This document shows, in pieces, positions 1 to 8,434 of a stretch of DNA of 64,000 nucleotides. The position numbers were made by a program, and so were the translations under genes. Every line of letters starts with the position of its first letter. The stretch's first letter is position 1. The notes under the pieces are model-generated. The model was not told where the DNA came from. It did not search any database and saw only the letters and a list, made by a program, of their open reading frames with translations. The DNA is from Mycobacterium intracellulare ATCC 13950 (GTDB lineage: Bacteria; Actinomycetota; Actinomycetes; Mycobacteriales; Mycobacteriaceae): contig NC_016946.1 in NCBI RefSeq assembly GCF_000277125.1, positions 1,922,001 through 1,986,000 of the forward strand, read 5' to 3'.

Positions 1-1
1 C

Positions 2-250
2 AATCGGCAGAGCCGGATCGGGGCGACCGCCGAGGCCCAGCGGTTGCTGGGGCAGGCCCGCAGCGAGTTGGAGTTCGTCCAGCCGGGGGTGCTGCTCGAG
101 ACGCTGGAGGGCCGGCTGGCGGGCCTGCAGCGCACCTGCCGCGACGTCGGGGAAGCCTTGGCGCTGCAGTACTTTCACATCGCGCCGTGGGTGGCGTGGT
201 CGGACGCCGGTCAGCGCCCCCGACTGGTCAGCAGGAAAGAGGACAGCTGA
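2..250 (+). CDS. Alpha-E domain protein, C-terminal fragment
   Basis: The reading frame enters from the left edge and ends in TGA at 248-250, so only the last 82 residues are present. The tail (about residues 35-75 of the fragment: LEGRLAGLQRTC ... YFHIAPWVAW) resembles the C-terminus of the alpha-E (DUF403) proteins. These usually sit beside a circularly permuted ATP-grasp protein and a transglutaminase, as in M. tuberculosis Rv2411c-Rv2410c-Rv2409c. Its stop overlaps the transglutaminase start (TGATG), which supports a translationally coupled operon. The function is thought to be peptide or amide chemistry but is not established. The true start lies outside the window. Confidence 0.8.
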   Translation, partial: NRQSRIGATAEAQRLLGQARSELEFVQPGVLLETLEGRLAGLQRTCRDVGEALALQYFHIAPWVAWSDAGQRPRLVSRKEDS

Positions 251-1089
251 TGTGGCGGCTGCGGGTGGTGCACACCACGGGGTACGCCTACCAGTCACCG
301 GTGACCGCCTCCTACAACGAAGCCCGGCTGACGCCGCGGTCGAACAACCGCCAGAACGTCATCCTCAACCGCGTCGAAACCATCCCGGCAACCCGGTCCT
401 ACCGCTACATCGACTATTGGGGTACCGCGGTGACGGCGTTCGATTTGCACGCGCCGCACACCGATCTGACGGTGATGTCCTCTTCGGTCGTGGAGACCGA
501 ACGCGCCGAGGGGCCGGCCACCGAGGCGGGCTGGGACGACCTGCGCTCGGATGCCGTGATCGATCGCTTCGACGACCTGCTCCGCCCCACCGGGCACACC
601 CCGGCCAGCAAGCGGGTCGCCTCGGTGGGCAAGAAGATCAGCAAAACCCACGCGCCGGCCGAAGCCGTTGTCGCCGCGGCCCATTGGGTGCGCGACGAAC
701 TGGACTACCTGCCGGGAACAACCAGCGTGCACTCGTCGGGGCTGGACGCGCTCAAGGCGGGCAAGGGTGTCTGCCAGGACTTCGTACACCTGACGCTGAT
801 GTTGTTGCGCGGCATGGGGATTCCCGCGCACTACGTTTCGGGATACCTGCATCCCAAACGCGACGCCGTCGTCGGGGACACCGTGGAAGGGCGCAGTCAC
901 GCCTGGATCGAGGCGTGGACGGGGGCCTGGTGGAGTTATGACCCCACCAACGACACCGAGATCACCGAGCAGTACGTCGGCGTGGGTGCGGGTCGCGACT
1001 ACGCCGATGTTTCCCCATTGAAGGGCATCTACTCCGGGGAGGGCGCCACCGATCTCGACGTGATCGTGGAGGTGACCCGGCTCGCCTAG
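250..1089 (+). CDS. Transglutaminase-like cysteine protease family protein
   Basis: A 279-aa protein. An N-terminal bacterial transglutaminase-like region (about residues 1-80, MWRLRVVHTTGYAY) is followed by a transglutaminase core with the catalytic Cys in GKGVCQDFVH (about residue 177), the His in RSHAWIEAW and the Asp in YDPTND. This is the complete Cys-His-Asp triad. The ATG at 250 overlaps the preceding alpha-E stop. A longer in-frame start at 187 would lie inside the alpha-E gene and is unlikely. It corresponds by order and content to Rv2409c. It is probably part of an alpha-E/ATP-grasp/transglutaminase module; the substrate is unknown. Confidence 0.9.
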   Translation: MWRLRVVHTTGYAYQSPVTASYNEARLTPRSNNRQNVILNRVETIPATRSYRYIDYWGTAVTAFDLHAPHTDLTVMSSSVVETERAEGPATEAGWDDLRSDAVIDRFDDLLRPTGHTPASKRVASVGKKISKTHAPAEAVVAAAHWVRDELDYLPGTTSVHSSGLDALKAGKGVCQDFVHLTLMLLRGMGIPAHYVSGYLHPKRDAVVGDTVEGRSHAWIEAWTGAWWSYDPTNDTEITEQYVGVGAGRDYADVSPLKGIYSGEGATDLDVIVEVTRLA

Positions 1090-1105
1090 GGGCCGGTATG
1101 CACCG

Positions 1106-1465
1106 CTACCGTGACGTGCGGTTGGCGTTGATCTCCTCGTGGTGCGCCATGGCCCATTGGGCCAACGAGATCACCAGCGGTAGCAATGTCCGCCCCAGTT
1201 CGGTCAATTCGTACTCGACTCGCGGTGGCACCTCGGCGTAGGCCGTGCGGTCGACCAGGCCATCCTCGACAAGATGCTTGAGCGTCAGGGTGAGCATCCG
1301 CTGCGAGATGCCTTCCACGGCCGCCTCCAGCGCACCGAACCGCATTGGCCCGTCACGCAACGTGCCGATTACCAGCAGGCTCCACTTGTCGCCGATGCGA
1401 TCCAGGACCTCCCGGACCGCCCCGCCCTCGGGTATCCGTGGCGTCTTTCGTGTGACGTTGGTCAT
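1106..1465 (-). CDS. HxlR-family winged-helix transcriptional regulator
   Basis: A 119-aa protein with a typical HxlR domain: an N-terminal VLDRIGDKWSLLVIGTL stretch, a helix-turn-helix containing RFGALEAAVEGISQRMLT, and a wing with PRVEYELTELG. These are the family hallmarks. I chose the ATG at 1465, preceded by GGAGACC; an upstream in-frame start at 1546 would add a non-homologous tail. It is divergent from the DoxX-like gene at 1571, with about 105 bp between them, an arrangement in which HxlR proteins often control the neighbour. It converges on the transglutaminase with a 16-bp gap. Confidence 0.88.
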   Translation of the reverse strand: MTNVTRKTPRIPEGGAVREVLDRIGDKWSLLVIGTLRDGPMRFGALEAAVEGISQRMLTLTLKHLVEDGLVDRTAYAEVPPRVEYELTELGRTLLPLVISLAQWAMAHHEEINANRTSR

Positions 1466-1570
1466 AGCGAGGTCTCCGTCCTGGATACATACACCGATGT
1501 GCCTTATGCGGCCGCCCCAGCGCTGACACACGATGTGGCTACGCACAAATGGTAAGGATTGGGGATCATC

Positions 1571-1939
1571 GTGAACATTGCACTGTGGGCCGTGCAGGGT
1601 CTACTCGCATTCGTCTATCTCGTCGCGGGCGGGCTCAAAGTCCTTCGGCCGCGCGAACAACTCGTAGCGTCGGGCCGGCTCGACTGGATGAAGGACCACT
1701 CGGACGCCGCGGTCAAGGCCGTCGGCGCGGTCGAGATCGTCGGCGCGCTCGGCGTGATCCTGCCCGAGGCCACCGGCATCGCCCGCATCCTGACCCCGAT
1801 CGCTGCGGTGGGTCTGGTCATCGTGCAGATCGGCGCGATGCGCGTGCACCTGACGCGTAACGAGCGAGAACCTTTGCCCATCAACGTGATTCTCCTGCTG
1901 CTCGCGGCTTTCGTCGCCGTCGGCCGATCCGTGAGTTGA
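1571..1939 (+). CDS. DoxX-like small membrane protein
   Basis: A 122-aa hydrophobic protein with four predicted membrane segments. It starts VNIALWAVQGLLAF and contains the family-typical AGGLKVLRPRE loop after helix 1 and a second helix region VEIVGALGVILPEATG. DoxX-type proteins are small membrane components often linked to quinone or redox stress. I favour the GTG at 1571; a TTG 12 bases upstream is also possible. Its divergent partner is the HxlR regulator, its likely controller. The specific substrate is unknown. Confidence 0.8.
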   Translation: MNIALWAVQGLLAFVYLVAGGLKVLRPREQLVASGRLDWMKDHSDAAVKAVGAVEIVGALGVILPEATGIARILTPIAAVGLVIVQIGAMRVHLTRNEREPLPINVILLLLAAFVAVGRSVS

Positions 1940-2035
1940 GCCCTCCGCGAGGGTGCCGCTGTCCTCTCGCCCGACGCGCTCGGTAGCCCGACGCAGAGGC
2001 GCCAACGGCGAACGGGTGCGCGATACCGTTTGGCA

Positions 2036-2734
2036 ATGAACGGTATCCGCGAAACCGGGGCCCACTCCGAGGCGAACGGCCCCCACCGCGGGCCGCCCCT
2101 GACGCCGCTGTCCCTGCTGTGCGTCGGGCTGCTCTTCGGGGGGATCGCGATCGGCGTCGGGATCGGCGGTGTCATGCCGTTGCCGTACGGCCCCGTCGGC
2201 GCGGTGGCCGCGTACGTGCGGGCCCAGCCAACCGCCCTGCGCGTCATGGCCGTTGCGACGTTCGCGTCGGCCGTCCCGCTGGCGATCTACGCGGCGACGG
2301 CCGCCGCGCGGCTGAGGCAACTCGGCGCCGGCCGCGCGGCGGCCGCGATCGCGCTTACGGCCGGCGCCTTGGCCGCCGGCGCGCTCGGCTTGGCCGGCGT
2401 GCTGGGTTGGGCGATGTCGTGGCCGGAAGTCAGCGCCGACACCGCCGTGGCGAGAGCGCTGTACTTGCTCGTCTTTCTCACCGGCGGCCCGGCCCACATC
2501 GTGGCGTTGGGCCTGTTGGTGGCCGCGATGGCGGCGCCCAGGGGGGTGCTGCCCGGCCCGCTCGCCCGGGCCGGCCTGGCGACCGCCGTCCTCGCCGAAT
2601 CGGCGGCCGGCGTTTTGATCTGGCCCGCGCTGGGGGTGCTGTTGCCGGTCGCCCGGGTGGTGGCGCTGACCTGGCTGGTGGTGGCGGGTGTCGCGATTAC
2701 CCATGCGGCGCAACGCGATTCGTCGTCCCGGTAG
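2036..2734 (+). CDS. Hypothetical multi-pass membrane protein
   Basis: A 232-aa protein. A short hydrophilic N-terminus (about 30 residues) is followed by five or six hydrophobic stretches, for example LSLLCVGLLFGGIAIGVGIG, LRVMAVATFASAVPLAIYA, TAGALAAGALGLAGVLGWA and the C-terminal VLLPVARVVALTWLVVAG. I do not recognise a named family with confidence. The ATG at 2036 is preferred over a TTG six bases earlier. The gene converges with the MBL-fold gene with a 4-bp gap. It has no counterpart at this place in the M. tuberculosis gene order as I know it, so it may be a local insertion. Confidence 0.7.
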   Translation: MNGIRETGAHSEANGPHRGPPLTPLSLLCVGLLFGGIAIGVGIGGVMPLPYGPVGAVAAYVRAQPTALRVMAVATFASAVPLAIYAATAAARLRQLGAGRAAAAIALTAGALAAGALGLAGVLGWAMSWPEVSADTAVARALYLLVFLTGGPAHIVALGLLVAAMAAPRGVLPGPLARAGLATAVLAESAAGVLIWPALGVLLPVARVVALTWLVVAGVAITHAAQRDSSSR

Positions 2735-2738
2735 GGCG

Positions 2739-3581
2739 TCAGGTGAGCGCGTCGACCTGAACCCGGTGCAGGTCGTAGCCGAGCTCGATGCGCCCACCGA
2801 ACTGCTCGGCGGCCAGCGCCCGCCACTGCTCTTCCTGGCCGGGCACCAGCGCGGGCACGTAGTGCGTCATGACCAGGGTGCCGACGCCCGCGCGGGCGGC
2901 GGTCGCCGCCGCCTCTTCCACCGAGGAGTGGTAATCGCAGATGTCGACGAGCCGCTGCTGCGGGATGGCGGCGACGATGTCCTTGCGGATCACGGTGTGC
3001 ACCAGGGCGCCGGCCCCGGCCGCGAGCTCGTCCAGGCTCGCGCACGGCACGGTGTCGCCGGCCAGCACCACCGATGCCCCCTCGTATTCGATGCGGAACC
3101 CGATGGTCGGGGCCACCGGCCGATGATCGGTGGCGCCGACCCGGATCGATACGCCGTCGCGGTCCCACACCGGACCGTCGGTGTATTCGTGGACCTCGAC
3201 GGCCGGCGGCGCATTCAGATCGGCGTGATGGGCGATGCGGTAGCCGATGTCGTGGTGAAACGCCTTCAGCGTCGCCTCCACCAGTTCCGCGGTGCCGGGC
3301 GGCCCGATGATGGGCAGCGGCGCGGGATCGGGGGTGAAGGTGCTGATCCACCGCGTAATGAGGACGTCGCCGAGGTCGCCGACGTGATCGCTGTGAAGGT
3401 GGGTGAGGAGCAGCGCCGACAAGCCGGCCGCACCCACCCCGACCGCCGCCGCCCGCTGCAGCACCCCGCGCCCGCAGTCCGCCAAAAACACCTGCCCGCC
3501 GGCCCGCACGAGGGTCGACGGCCCGGCCCGGTTCGGGTCGGGGATCGGACTTCCGGTGCCCAGCAGAGTGACCTCGATCAT
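2739..3581 (-). CDS. RNase Z-like metallo-beta-lactamase-fold hydrolase
   Basis: A 280-aa protein. The MBL-fold N-terminus [11 protein letters not shown] is followed by the metal-binding HLHSDH motif at residues 61-66, then FLADCGRG and, near the C-terminus, [10 protein letters not shown] supplying a further His. The layout and length match the RNase Z/arylsulfatase-type branch and the M. tuberculosis Rv2407 position. Whether it processes tRNA 3' ends or hydrolyses small esters cannot be told from sequence. The ATG at 3581 (MIEVTLLG) is preferred over upstream in-frame starts because family homology begins there. Confidence 0.88.
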   Translation of the reverse strand: MIEVTLLGTGSPIPDPNRAGPSTLVRAGGQVFLADCGRGVLQRAAAVGVGAAGLSALLLTHLHSDHVGDLGDVLITRWISTFTPDPAPLPIIGPPGTAELVEATLKAFHHDIGYRIAHHADLNAPPAVEVHEYTDGPVWDRDGVSIRVGATDHRPVAPTIGFRIEYEGASVVLAGDTVPCASLDELAAGAGALVHTVIRKDIVAAIPQQRLVDICDYHSSVEEAAATAARAGVGTLVMTHYVPALVPGQEEQWRALAAEQFGGRIELGYDLHRVQVDALT

Positions 3582-3749
3582 GGCCCTATCTTGCAGGTCC
3601 CCTCGGTTTGCGGTGGCCCGATCGAACGATCCGGCCGGCCGGCGGCGCTTGGACACGATCTGTGTGCAGGTTCTCGTGGTGGCTTTTCCGCCGCGCGAGT
3701 TAGCCGTAGCCTGATGTGAAGCGGATCACAAACCCGGCTGGAGGCCTTA

Positions 3750-4178
3750 ATGCGGATTGCGGACGTCTTGCGGAACAAGGGCGCGGCGGTGGTGACCATC
3801 AACCCGGACGCGACGGTTCGTGAGCTGCTGGCGGGTCTGACCGAGCAGAACATCGGCGCCATGGTGGTGGTCGGCGACGAGGGGGTCGTCGGCATCGTGT
3901 CGGAGCGCGACGTCGTGCGCCAGCTCCACACTCATGGCGCCAGCGTGCTGTCACGCCCGGTCTCCAAGATCATGACCAGCATGCTGGCCACGTGCACGAA
4001 GGCCGACACCGTCGATGCGATCAGCGTGCTGATGACCAAGAACCGGGTGCGTCACGTGCCGGTGCTGGACGGGAAGAAGCTGATCGGCATCGTCAGCATT
4101 GGTGACGTGGTGAAGACCCGGATGGAAGAACTCGAGGCCGAGCAGCAGCAGCTGCAGTCCTACATCACCCAGGGCTGA
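3750..4178 (+). CDS. CBS-domain protein (tandem CBS pair)
   Basis: A 142-aa protein that is essentially two CBS motifs. The first (about residues 8-65) contains GAMVVVGDEGVVGIVSERDVVR and the second (about 75-130) contains RVRHVPVLDGKKLIGIVSIGDVVK, followed by a Gln/Glu-rich tail (EELEAEQQQLQSY). CBS pairs bind adenosyl ligands and act as energy sensors. It matches the M. tuberculosis Rv2406c position. The ATG at 3750 has a good GGAGG a few bases upstream. It stands alone, divergent from the MBL-fold gene, with no fused enzyme domain, so the partner is unknown. Confidence 0.92.
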   Translation: MRIADVLRNKGAAVVTINPDATVRELLAGLTEQNIGAMVVVGDEGVVGIVSERDVVRQLHTHGASVLSRPVSKIMTSMLATCTKADTVDAISVLMTKNRVRHVPVLDGKKLIGIVSIGDVVKTRMEELEAEQQQLQSYITQG

Positions 4179-4212
4179 CTCGGCGGGGGCTTGCTCAACC
4201 CGCCGGCCCCGC

Positions 4213-4276
4213 TCGCCGAACGTGCAATCAGGGCGAAAATTCGGCGGTTTTCTCGCCGTGAGTGCACGCTCGGCGA
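4213..4276. repeat. 64-bp imperfect palindromic element between convergent genes
   Basis: The left arm TCGCCGAACGTGCAATCAGG pairs with a right arm whose reverse complement reads TCGCCGAGCGTGCACTCACG. The pairing continues through GGCGA(A/G)AA, giving about 28-bp arms with few mismatches. It lies between the CBS gene and the PemK-like gene, which converge, so it can act as a bidirectional hairpin. A second element with the same GCCGAGCGTGCA arm is at 17702-17763, so this is a dispersed repeat family rather than a one-off terminator. Confidence 0.75.
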
Positions 4277-4304
4277 AGTGCCAGGGCTCGGCGGAACGGC
4301 CGAC

Positions 4305-4907
4305 TCAGCGCCAGGAGTAGTCGGCGCGCAGCCGCGCCGCCACCACGTCGAAGATCTCGCGGTCCAGGATCGCGCCCTCGCGGCGGATGCCCTCTTCGGG
4401 CACGTCGAGCACGCGGTCCAGCCGAACCCAACTGGATCGTCCCTCGTAATCCCAACTGCCCGAGCCGATTCCAACCCACTCCGGATCGGCGGCGTGGCGC
4501 TCCTGGCTGGAGACCATCAAGCCCAGCAGGGTGCCGCGGTCGCGTCCGACGACCAGCACGGGCCGGTCCTTGCCCCGGCTGGGATCGTCCTCGTAAACCA
4601 CCCACGTCCAGACGATCTCGCCGGGATCGGCCCGGCCGTCCAGGCTCGGCGCGTACACGAGTTTGCGGGCCCGCTGCGCGGTGGGCCGGCTGTTGCTGGT
4701 CACCGGCCGGCCCGCGACCGTCGTGTCGGACGGTGGCGGCGCCGCGGCGGCGATGACGTTCGCGGTGATCCGCACGGCCTGTTGCAACTCGCGCAGGACG
4801 GTCTGGGAATTCTGGACGTGCCGGGCCAGCCGCGGGGCCCCGTTGAACACCAGATTCTCGGCAAACCGCTGGAACGTCTTCCACTGCGATTTCCGGGCAG
4901 ACGCCAT
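4305..4907 (-). CDS. PemK/MazF-like (type II toxin-fold) protein
   Basis: A 200-aa protein. The C-terminal half has the PemK-like pattern: PGEIVWTWVVYEDD (about residue 95), GKDRPVLVVGRD, and later WVRLDRVLDVPEEGIRREGAILD. The N-terminal about 90 residues form a helical extension with a long basic region. It matches the position of M. tuberculosis Rv2405, a conserved protein rather than a proven toxin. No antitoxin gene is adjacent. The ATG at 4907 is the first start with homologous sequence; the frame stays open far upstream only because it lies antisense to lepA. Confidence 0.8.
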   Translation of the reverse strand: MASARKSQWKTFQRFAENLVFNGAPRLARHVQNSQTVLRELQQAVRITANVIAAAAPPPSDTTVAGRPVTSNSRPTAQRARKLVYAPSLDGRADPGEIVWTWVVYEDDPSRGKDRPVLVVGRDRGTLLGLMVSSQERHAADPEWVGIGSGSWDYEGRSSWVRLDRVLDVPEEGIRREGAILDREIFDVVAARLRADYSWR

Positions 4908-5054
4908 ATTCGCAGCATAGACGCGACCAACCGGGCGCGACTGTGTCCAAGTAGGTCCGGGCGACGCTGCATAGATACGCTGGACATGCCCGCGAACCGC
5001 CAGTAAAACGGCCGCGCCGCGCCCATCACGTTTGAAGTAGACCAGGAGATTCCC

Positions 5055-6896
5055 ATCAGCAGTTTCGCCGACAAGACCTTCACCGCGCCGGCGCAGATTC
5101 GGAATTTCTGCATCATCGCCCACATCGATCACGGCAAGTCGACGCTGGCCGACCGGATGCTGCAGCTCACCGGCGTCGTCGATGAGCGCTCGATGCGCGC
5201 CCAGTACCTGGACCGGATGGACATCGAGCGCGAGCGCGGCATCACCATCAAGGCGCAGAACGTCCGGCTCCCGTGGAAAGTCGACGACGAAGACCATGTC
5301 CTGCACCTGATCGACACCCCGGGCCACGTCGACTTCACCTACGAGGTGTCGCGCGCGCTGGAGGCCTGCGAGGGCGCGGTGCTGTTGGTCGACGCCGCCC
5401 AGGGCATCGAGGCGCAGACCCTGGCCAACCTCTACCTGGCGCTGGACCGTGACCTGACCATCATCCCGGTGCTCAACAAGATCGACCTGCCGGCGGCCGA
5501 CCCGGACCGCTACGCCGGAGAGCTCGCCCACATCATCGGCTGCGAGCCCGAAGACGTGCTGCGGGTGTCCGGCAAAACCGGCGAGGGAGTGGCCGAGCTG
5601 CTCGACGAGGTGGTGCGCCAGGTGCCGCCCCCGCAGGGCAAGGCCGACGCGCCCCTGCGGGCGATGATCTTCGACTCGGTCTACGACATCTACCGCGGCG
5701 TGGTGACCTACGTCCGGGTGGTCGACGGCAAGATCACCCCGCGCGAACGCATCGCGATGATGTCCACGGGCGCCACGCACGAACTGCTCGAGGTCGGCAT
5801 CGTCTCGCCCGAGCCGAAGGCCAGCGAGGGCCTGGGCGTGGGCGAGGTGGGTTACCTGATCACCGGGGTCAAGGACGTCCGCCAGTCCAAGGTGGGTGAC
5901 ACCGTGACGACGGCCAAGCGCGGCGCCGCCGAAGCGCTGACCGGATACCGCGAGCCCAGGCCGATGGTCTACTCGGGGCTGTATCCCGTGGACGGTTCGG
6001 ACTATCCGGTTCTGCGCGACGCGCTGGACAGGCTGCAACTCAACGACGCGGCCCTGACCTACGAGCCGGAGACGTCGGTGGCGCTGGGCTTCGGATTCCG
6101 TTGTGGCTTCTTGGGTTTGCTGCACATGGAGATCACCCGGGAGCGCCTGGAGCGAGAGTTCGACCTGGACCTGATCTCGACGTCGCCCAACGTCGTCTAT
6201 CGCGTGGTCAAAGAGGACAACACCGAAGTCGTCGTGACCAACCCGTCGGACTGGCCCGAAGGCAAGGTCCGCACCGTCTACGAGCCGGTGGTGAAGACCA
6301 CCATCATCGCGCCCAGCGAATTCATCGGCACCATCATGGAACTGTGCCAGTCGCGCCGCGGCGAGCTCGGCGGGATGGACTACCTGTCACCCGAACGCGT
6401 GGAGCTGCGCTACACCATGCCGCTGGGCGAGATCATCTTCGACTTCTTCGACTCCCTGAAGTCACGCACCCGCGGCTACGCCAGCCTCGACTACGAGGAG
6501 GCCGGCGAGCAAGAGGCCCAGCTGGTCAAGGTCGACATCCTGTTGCAGGGCGAGGCGGTCGACGCGTTCAGCGCGATCGTGCACAAGGACGGCGCCTCGG
6601 CCTACGGCAACAAGATGACCACCAAGCTCAAAGAGCTGATCCCACGCCAGCAGTTCGAGGTGCCGGTCCAGGCGGCGATCGGATCGAAAATCATTGCGCG
6701 CGAAAACATCCGAGCCATCCGCAAGGACGTGCTATCCAAATGTTACGGCGGTGACATCACCCGCAAGCGCAAACTTCTGGAAAAGCAGAAGGAAGGCAAG
6801 AAGCGGATGAAGACCATCGGGCGGGTCGACGTACCGCAGGAGGCGTTCGTCGCGGCGCTGTCCGCGGACGCGGCGGGGGACAAGGGCAAGAAGTAG
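5055..6896 (+). CDS. lepA: Elongation factor 4 (LepA), non-canonical start
   Basis: A ribosome-back-translocating GTPase of about 613 aa. The G1 motif AHIDHGKST, switch [12 protein letters not shown]3 DTPGHVDF, G4 NKIDLP and the LepA C-terminal domain ([35 protein letters not shown]) are all present. The conserved N-terminus ([20 protein letters not shown]) lies upstream of the first in-frame ATG (5157). An in-frame TAA sits at 5004-5006, and no ATG, GTG or TTG occurs between 5007 and 5156. AGGAG at 5044-5048 is followed six bases later by ATC (5055), so ATC is my best start; ATT at 5049 is the alternative. It corresponds to Rv2404c. Confidence 0.9.
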   Translation: MSSFADKTFTAPAQIRNFCIIAHIDHGKSTLADRMLQLTGVVDERSMRAQYLDRMDIERERGITIKAQNVRLPWKVDDEDHVLHLIDTPGHVDFTYEVSRALEACEGAVLLVDAAQGIEAQTLANLYLALDRDLTIIPVLNKIDLPAADPDRYAGELAHIIGCEPEDVLRVSGKTGEGVAELLDEVVRQVPPPQGKADAPLRAMIFDSVYDIYRGVVTYVRVVDGKITPRERIAMMSTGATHELLEVGIVSPEPKASEGLGVGEVGYLITGVKDVRQSKVGDTVTTAKRGAAEALTGYREPRPMVYSGLYPVDGSDYPVLRDALDRLQLNDAALTYEPETSVALGFGFRCGFLGLLHMEITRERLEREFDLDLISTSPNVVYRVVKEDNTEVVVTNPSDWPEGKVRTVYEPVVKTTIIAPSEFIGTIMELCQSRRGELGGMDYLSPERVELRYTMPLGEIIFDFFDSLKSRTRGYASLDYEEAGEQEAQLVKVDILLQGEAVDAFSAIVHKDGASAYGNKMTTKLKELIPRQQFEVPVQAAIGSKIIARENIRAIRKDVLSKCYGGDITRKRKLLEKQKEGKKRMKTIGRVDVPQEAFVAALSADAAGDKGKK

Positions 6897-6898
6897 CC

Positions 6899-7657
6899 AT
6901 GCGGATACTCAAAGCGGCGGCGACGCTCGCAGCGCTGGCCACGCTGGTGACGGGATGCGGCGCGGTCGTGAACGGAACGGCGAAGCCGGCACCGAACCTG
7001 AAGCTGCGTCCGCTGAGCGGCGCGACGGTCAGCAAGGTGCTGCTCGACGGCGCGATGCTGTCGCGGATGCTCGACCAGACGCTGATCTCCCGCGAGCCGG
7101 CGCAAGTCGGCGGCCCCGAAAAGCTCTACCAGGTCAAGCGGTCGACGTCGCAGGCCGGTTGCCTGGGCGTGACGGCGATGCTGCAAAAGAGCGTGTACCG
7201 CTCAGCCCAGGTCCAGGACGTCGCCTCGGTGTCGTGGTGGAACAACGGCGAACCGGCACAGGTGATCACCGTGATGGAGGGCGTGGTCACGCTGCCCTCG
7301 GCCGCGCAGGCTCAGGCGTTGTTCGCGCAGTTCTCGCAGCAGTGGCAGCAATGCAACGGCATGACGACCTCGGAACAGACTGGCCCGATCAGCACGACGA
7401 ACGTCATCAGCGATGTCCGCGGCACCGCTACCACCATCGCGGCGACCAAAACCGCCACCTCGGTGCTGCCCAACATGCCCGCCTTGCGGCCCACCCCCCA
7501 GGCGCGGGCCATCGGTATCCGGTCGAACTGCCTCGTGGAGGTCGAGGTGGTCTTCTTCGGCGGGCGGCGATCCACCGACCCGGGATCGGCCAACGTCAAC
7601 AGCAGCGCGCTCGACATCGCGCGAGCCATGATGGACAGGGTCAACGCGCTGAGCTGA
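6899..7657 (+). CDS. lppR: LppR-like lipoprotein with sensor-type extracellular domain
   Basis: A 252-aa protein with a lipoprotein signal peptide: MRILKAAATLAALATLVTGC, lipobox VTGC with Cys20 as the acylation site. It is followed by the globular domain seen in mycobacterial PknH-type sensor domains and Lpp proteins (a conserved Cys near residue 84, ASVSWWNNGEPAQVITVMEGVV, QWQQCNG, then NSSALDIARAMMDRVN at the end). It starts two bases after the lepA stop, so it is probably co-transcribed. It matches Rv2403c by position. It is probably surface-anchored and ligand-binding; the ligand is unknown. A paralogue follows directly. Confidence 0.88.
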   Translation: MRILKAAATLAALATLVTGCGAVVNGTAKPAPNLKLRPLSGATVSKVLLDGAMLSRMLDQTLISREPAQVGGPEKLYQVKRSTSQAGCLGVTAMLQKSVYRSAQVQDVASVSWWNNGEPAQVITVMEGVVTLPSAAQAQALFAQFSQQWQQCNGMTTSEQTGPISTTNVISDVRGTATTIAATKTATSVLPNMPALRPTPQARAIGIRSNCLVEVEVVFFGGRRSTDPGSANVNSSALDIARAMMDRVNALS

Positions 7658-7673
7658 GGTCGGGAGGGGTGAA

Positions 7674-8417
7674 GTGAAAAGCACCTGGCGCTCGGTGGCC
7701 GCTGTGGTCGCGGTGCTGCTGGTGAGCGGGTGCACCCAAACCATCTCCGGCACAGGCACTCTGGCGCCGAACGCGGGTCGGGTGCCGGCCATCAAGCGGG
7801 CCTTGTTCGACGGTACCGCGCTGGCGAAGCTGCTCGACCAGCCGTTCCAGCCGTACCCGCATTACTCGGAGTTCGGGGGCGGCGACAAATTGGGAACCGC
7901 GTGGGATAAGGCGAAGCCCGCCGAGTGCATCGGCGTCGTCCATTTGATGCAGCGGGGCCCGTATGGCTCGGCGCCGATACTAGAAACGGCCGCCGAAATG
8001 TGGGTGGGCAAAAGGGATTCGGTGAAGATCGACATTGTCCAGCAAGGCATCGTCGCGTTGCAGACGGCCGCGGACGCCGACGCGCTCTTCGCCAGGTTCG
8101 TCGCGCAGTGGCAGAAGTGCGACGGGACCACGCTGATAGCGCCGCCGACCGATATCTACGGTACGGACGCCATCTCCGACGTGCGCGTCCTGAATTCGGT
8201 TGTCGCGGCTACGGTTTCGATGGGGTCCGCCCCGTACTCGGTTTTGAACGCAACACCAGTGGCCCGGGCCCTCGGCGTCAAGGGGCCTTACGTTGTCGAG
8301 GTGAGGGTCGACTTCATTCCCATTTATGGTCCGGGAGATCAGGGCAACGGCAACATCAACACCACCGCCATCGACCTCGCCCACGCGCTCATGGACAAAC
8401 TCGGCGCCCGCAGCTGA
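7674..8417 (+). CDS. Second LppR-type lipoprotein (tandem paralogue)
   Basis: A 247-aa protein with its own signal peptide and lipobox (VAAVVAVLLVSGC, Cys20). Its domain layout parallels the preceding lppR: a Cys near residue 84, DIVQQGIVALQTAADADALFARF, QWQKCDG, and the ending NTTAIDLAHALMDKLGA. The two share the same core pattern but are well diverged, so the duplication is old. The GTG at 7674 has GGGAGGGG upstream. The 16-bp gap to lppR implies the same transcript. It is convergent with the trehalase gene. Confidence 0.85.
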   Translation: MKSTWRSVAAVVAVLLVSGCTQTISGTGTLAPNAGRVPAIKRALFDGTALAKLLDQPFQPYPHYSEFGGGDKLGTAWDKAKPAECIGVVHLMQRGPYGSAPILETAAEMWVGKRDSVKIDIVQQGIVALQTAADADALFARFVAQWQKCDGTTLIAPPTDIYGTDAISDVRVLNSVVAATVSMGSAPYSVLNATPVARALGVKGPYVVEVRVDFIPIYGPGDQGNGNINTTAIDLAHALMDKLGARS

Positions 8418-8434
8418 CGCGGGCTCCCTTCCGG

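Noticed and set aside
1601..2797. A 398-codon minus-strand frame across the DoxX-like and membrane genes
   Set aside because: Arg/Gly/Gln-rich, repetitive composition typical of an antisense shadow, with no recognisable domain.
4305..6125. A 606-codon open frame antisense to lepA, continuous with the PemK-like gene
   Set aside because: Its upstream two thirds mirror lepA codons in a GC-rich genome and show no motif. Homology begins only at the ATG at 4907.
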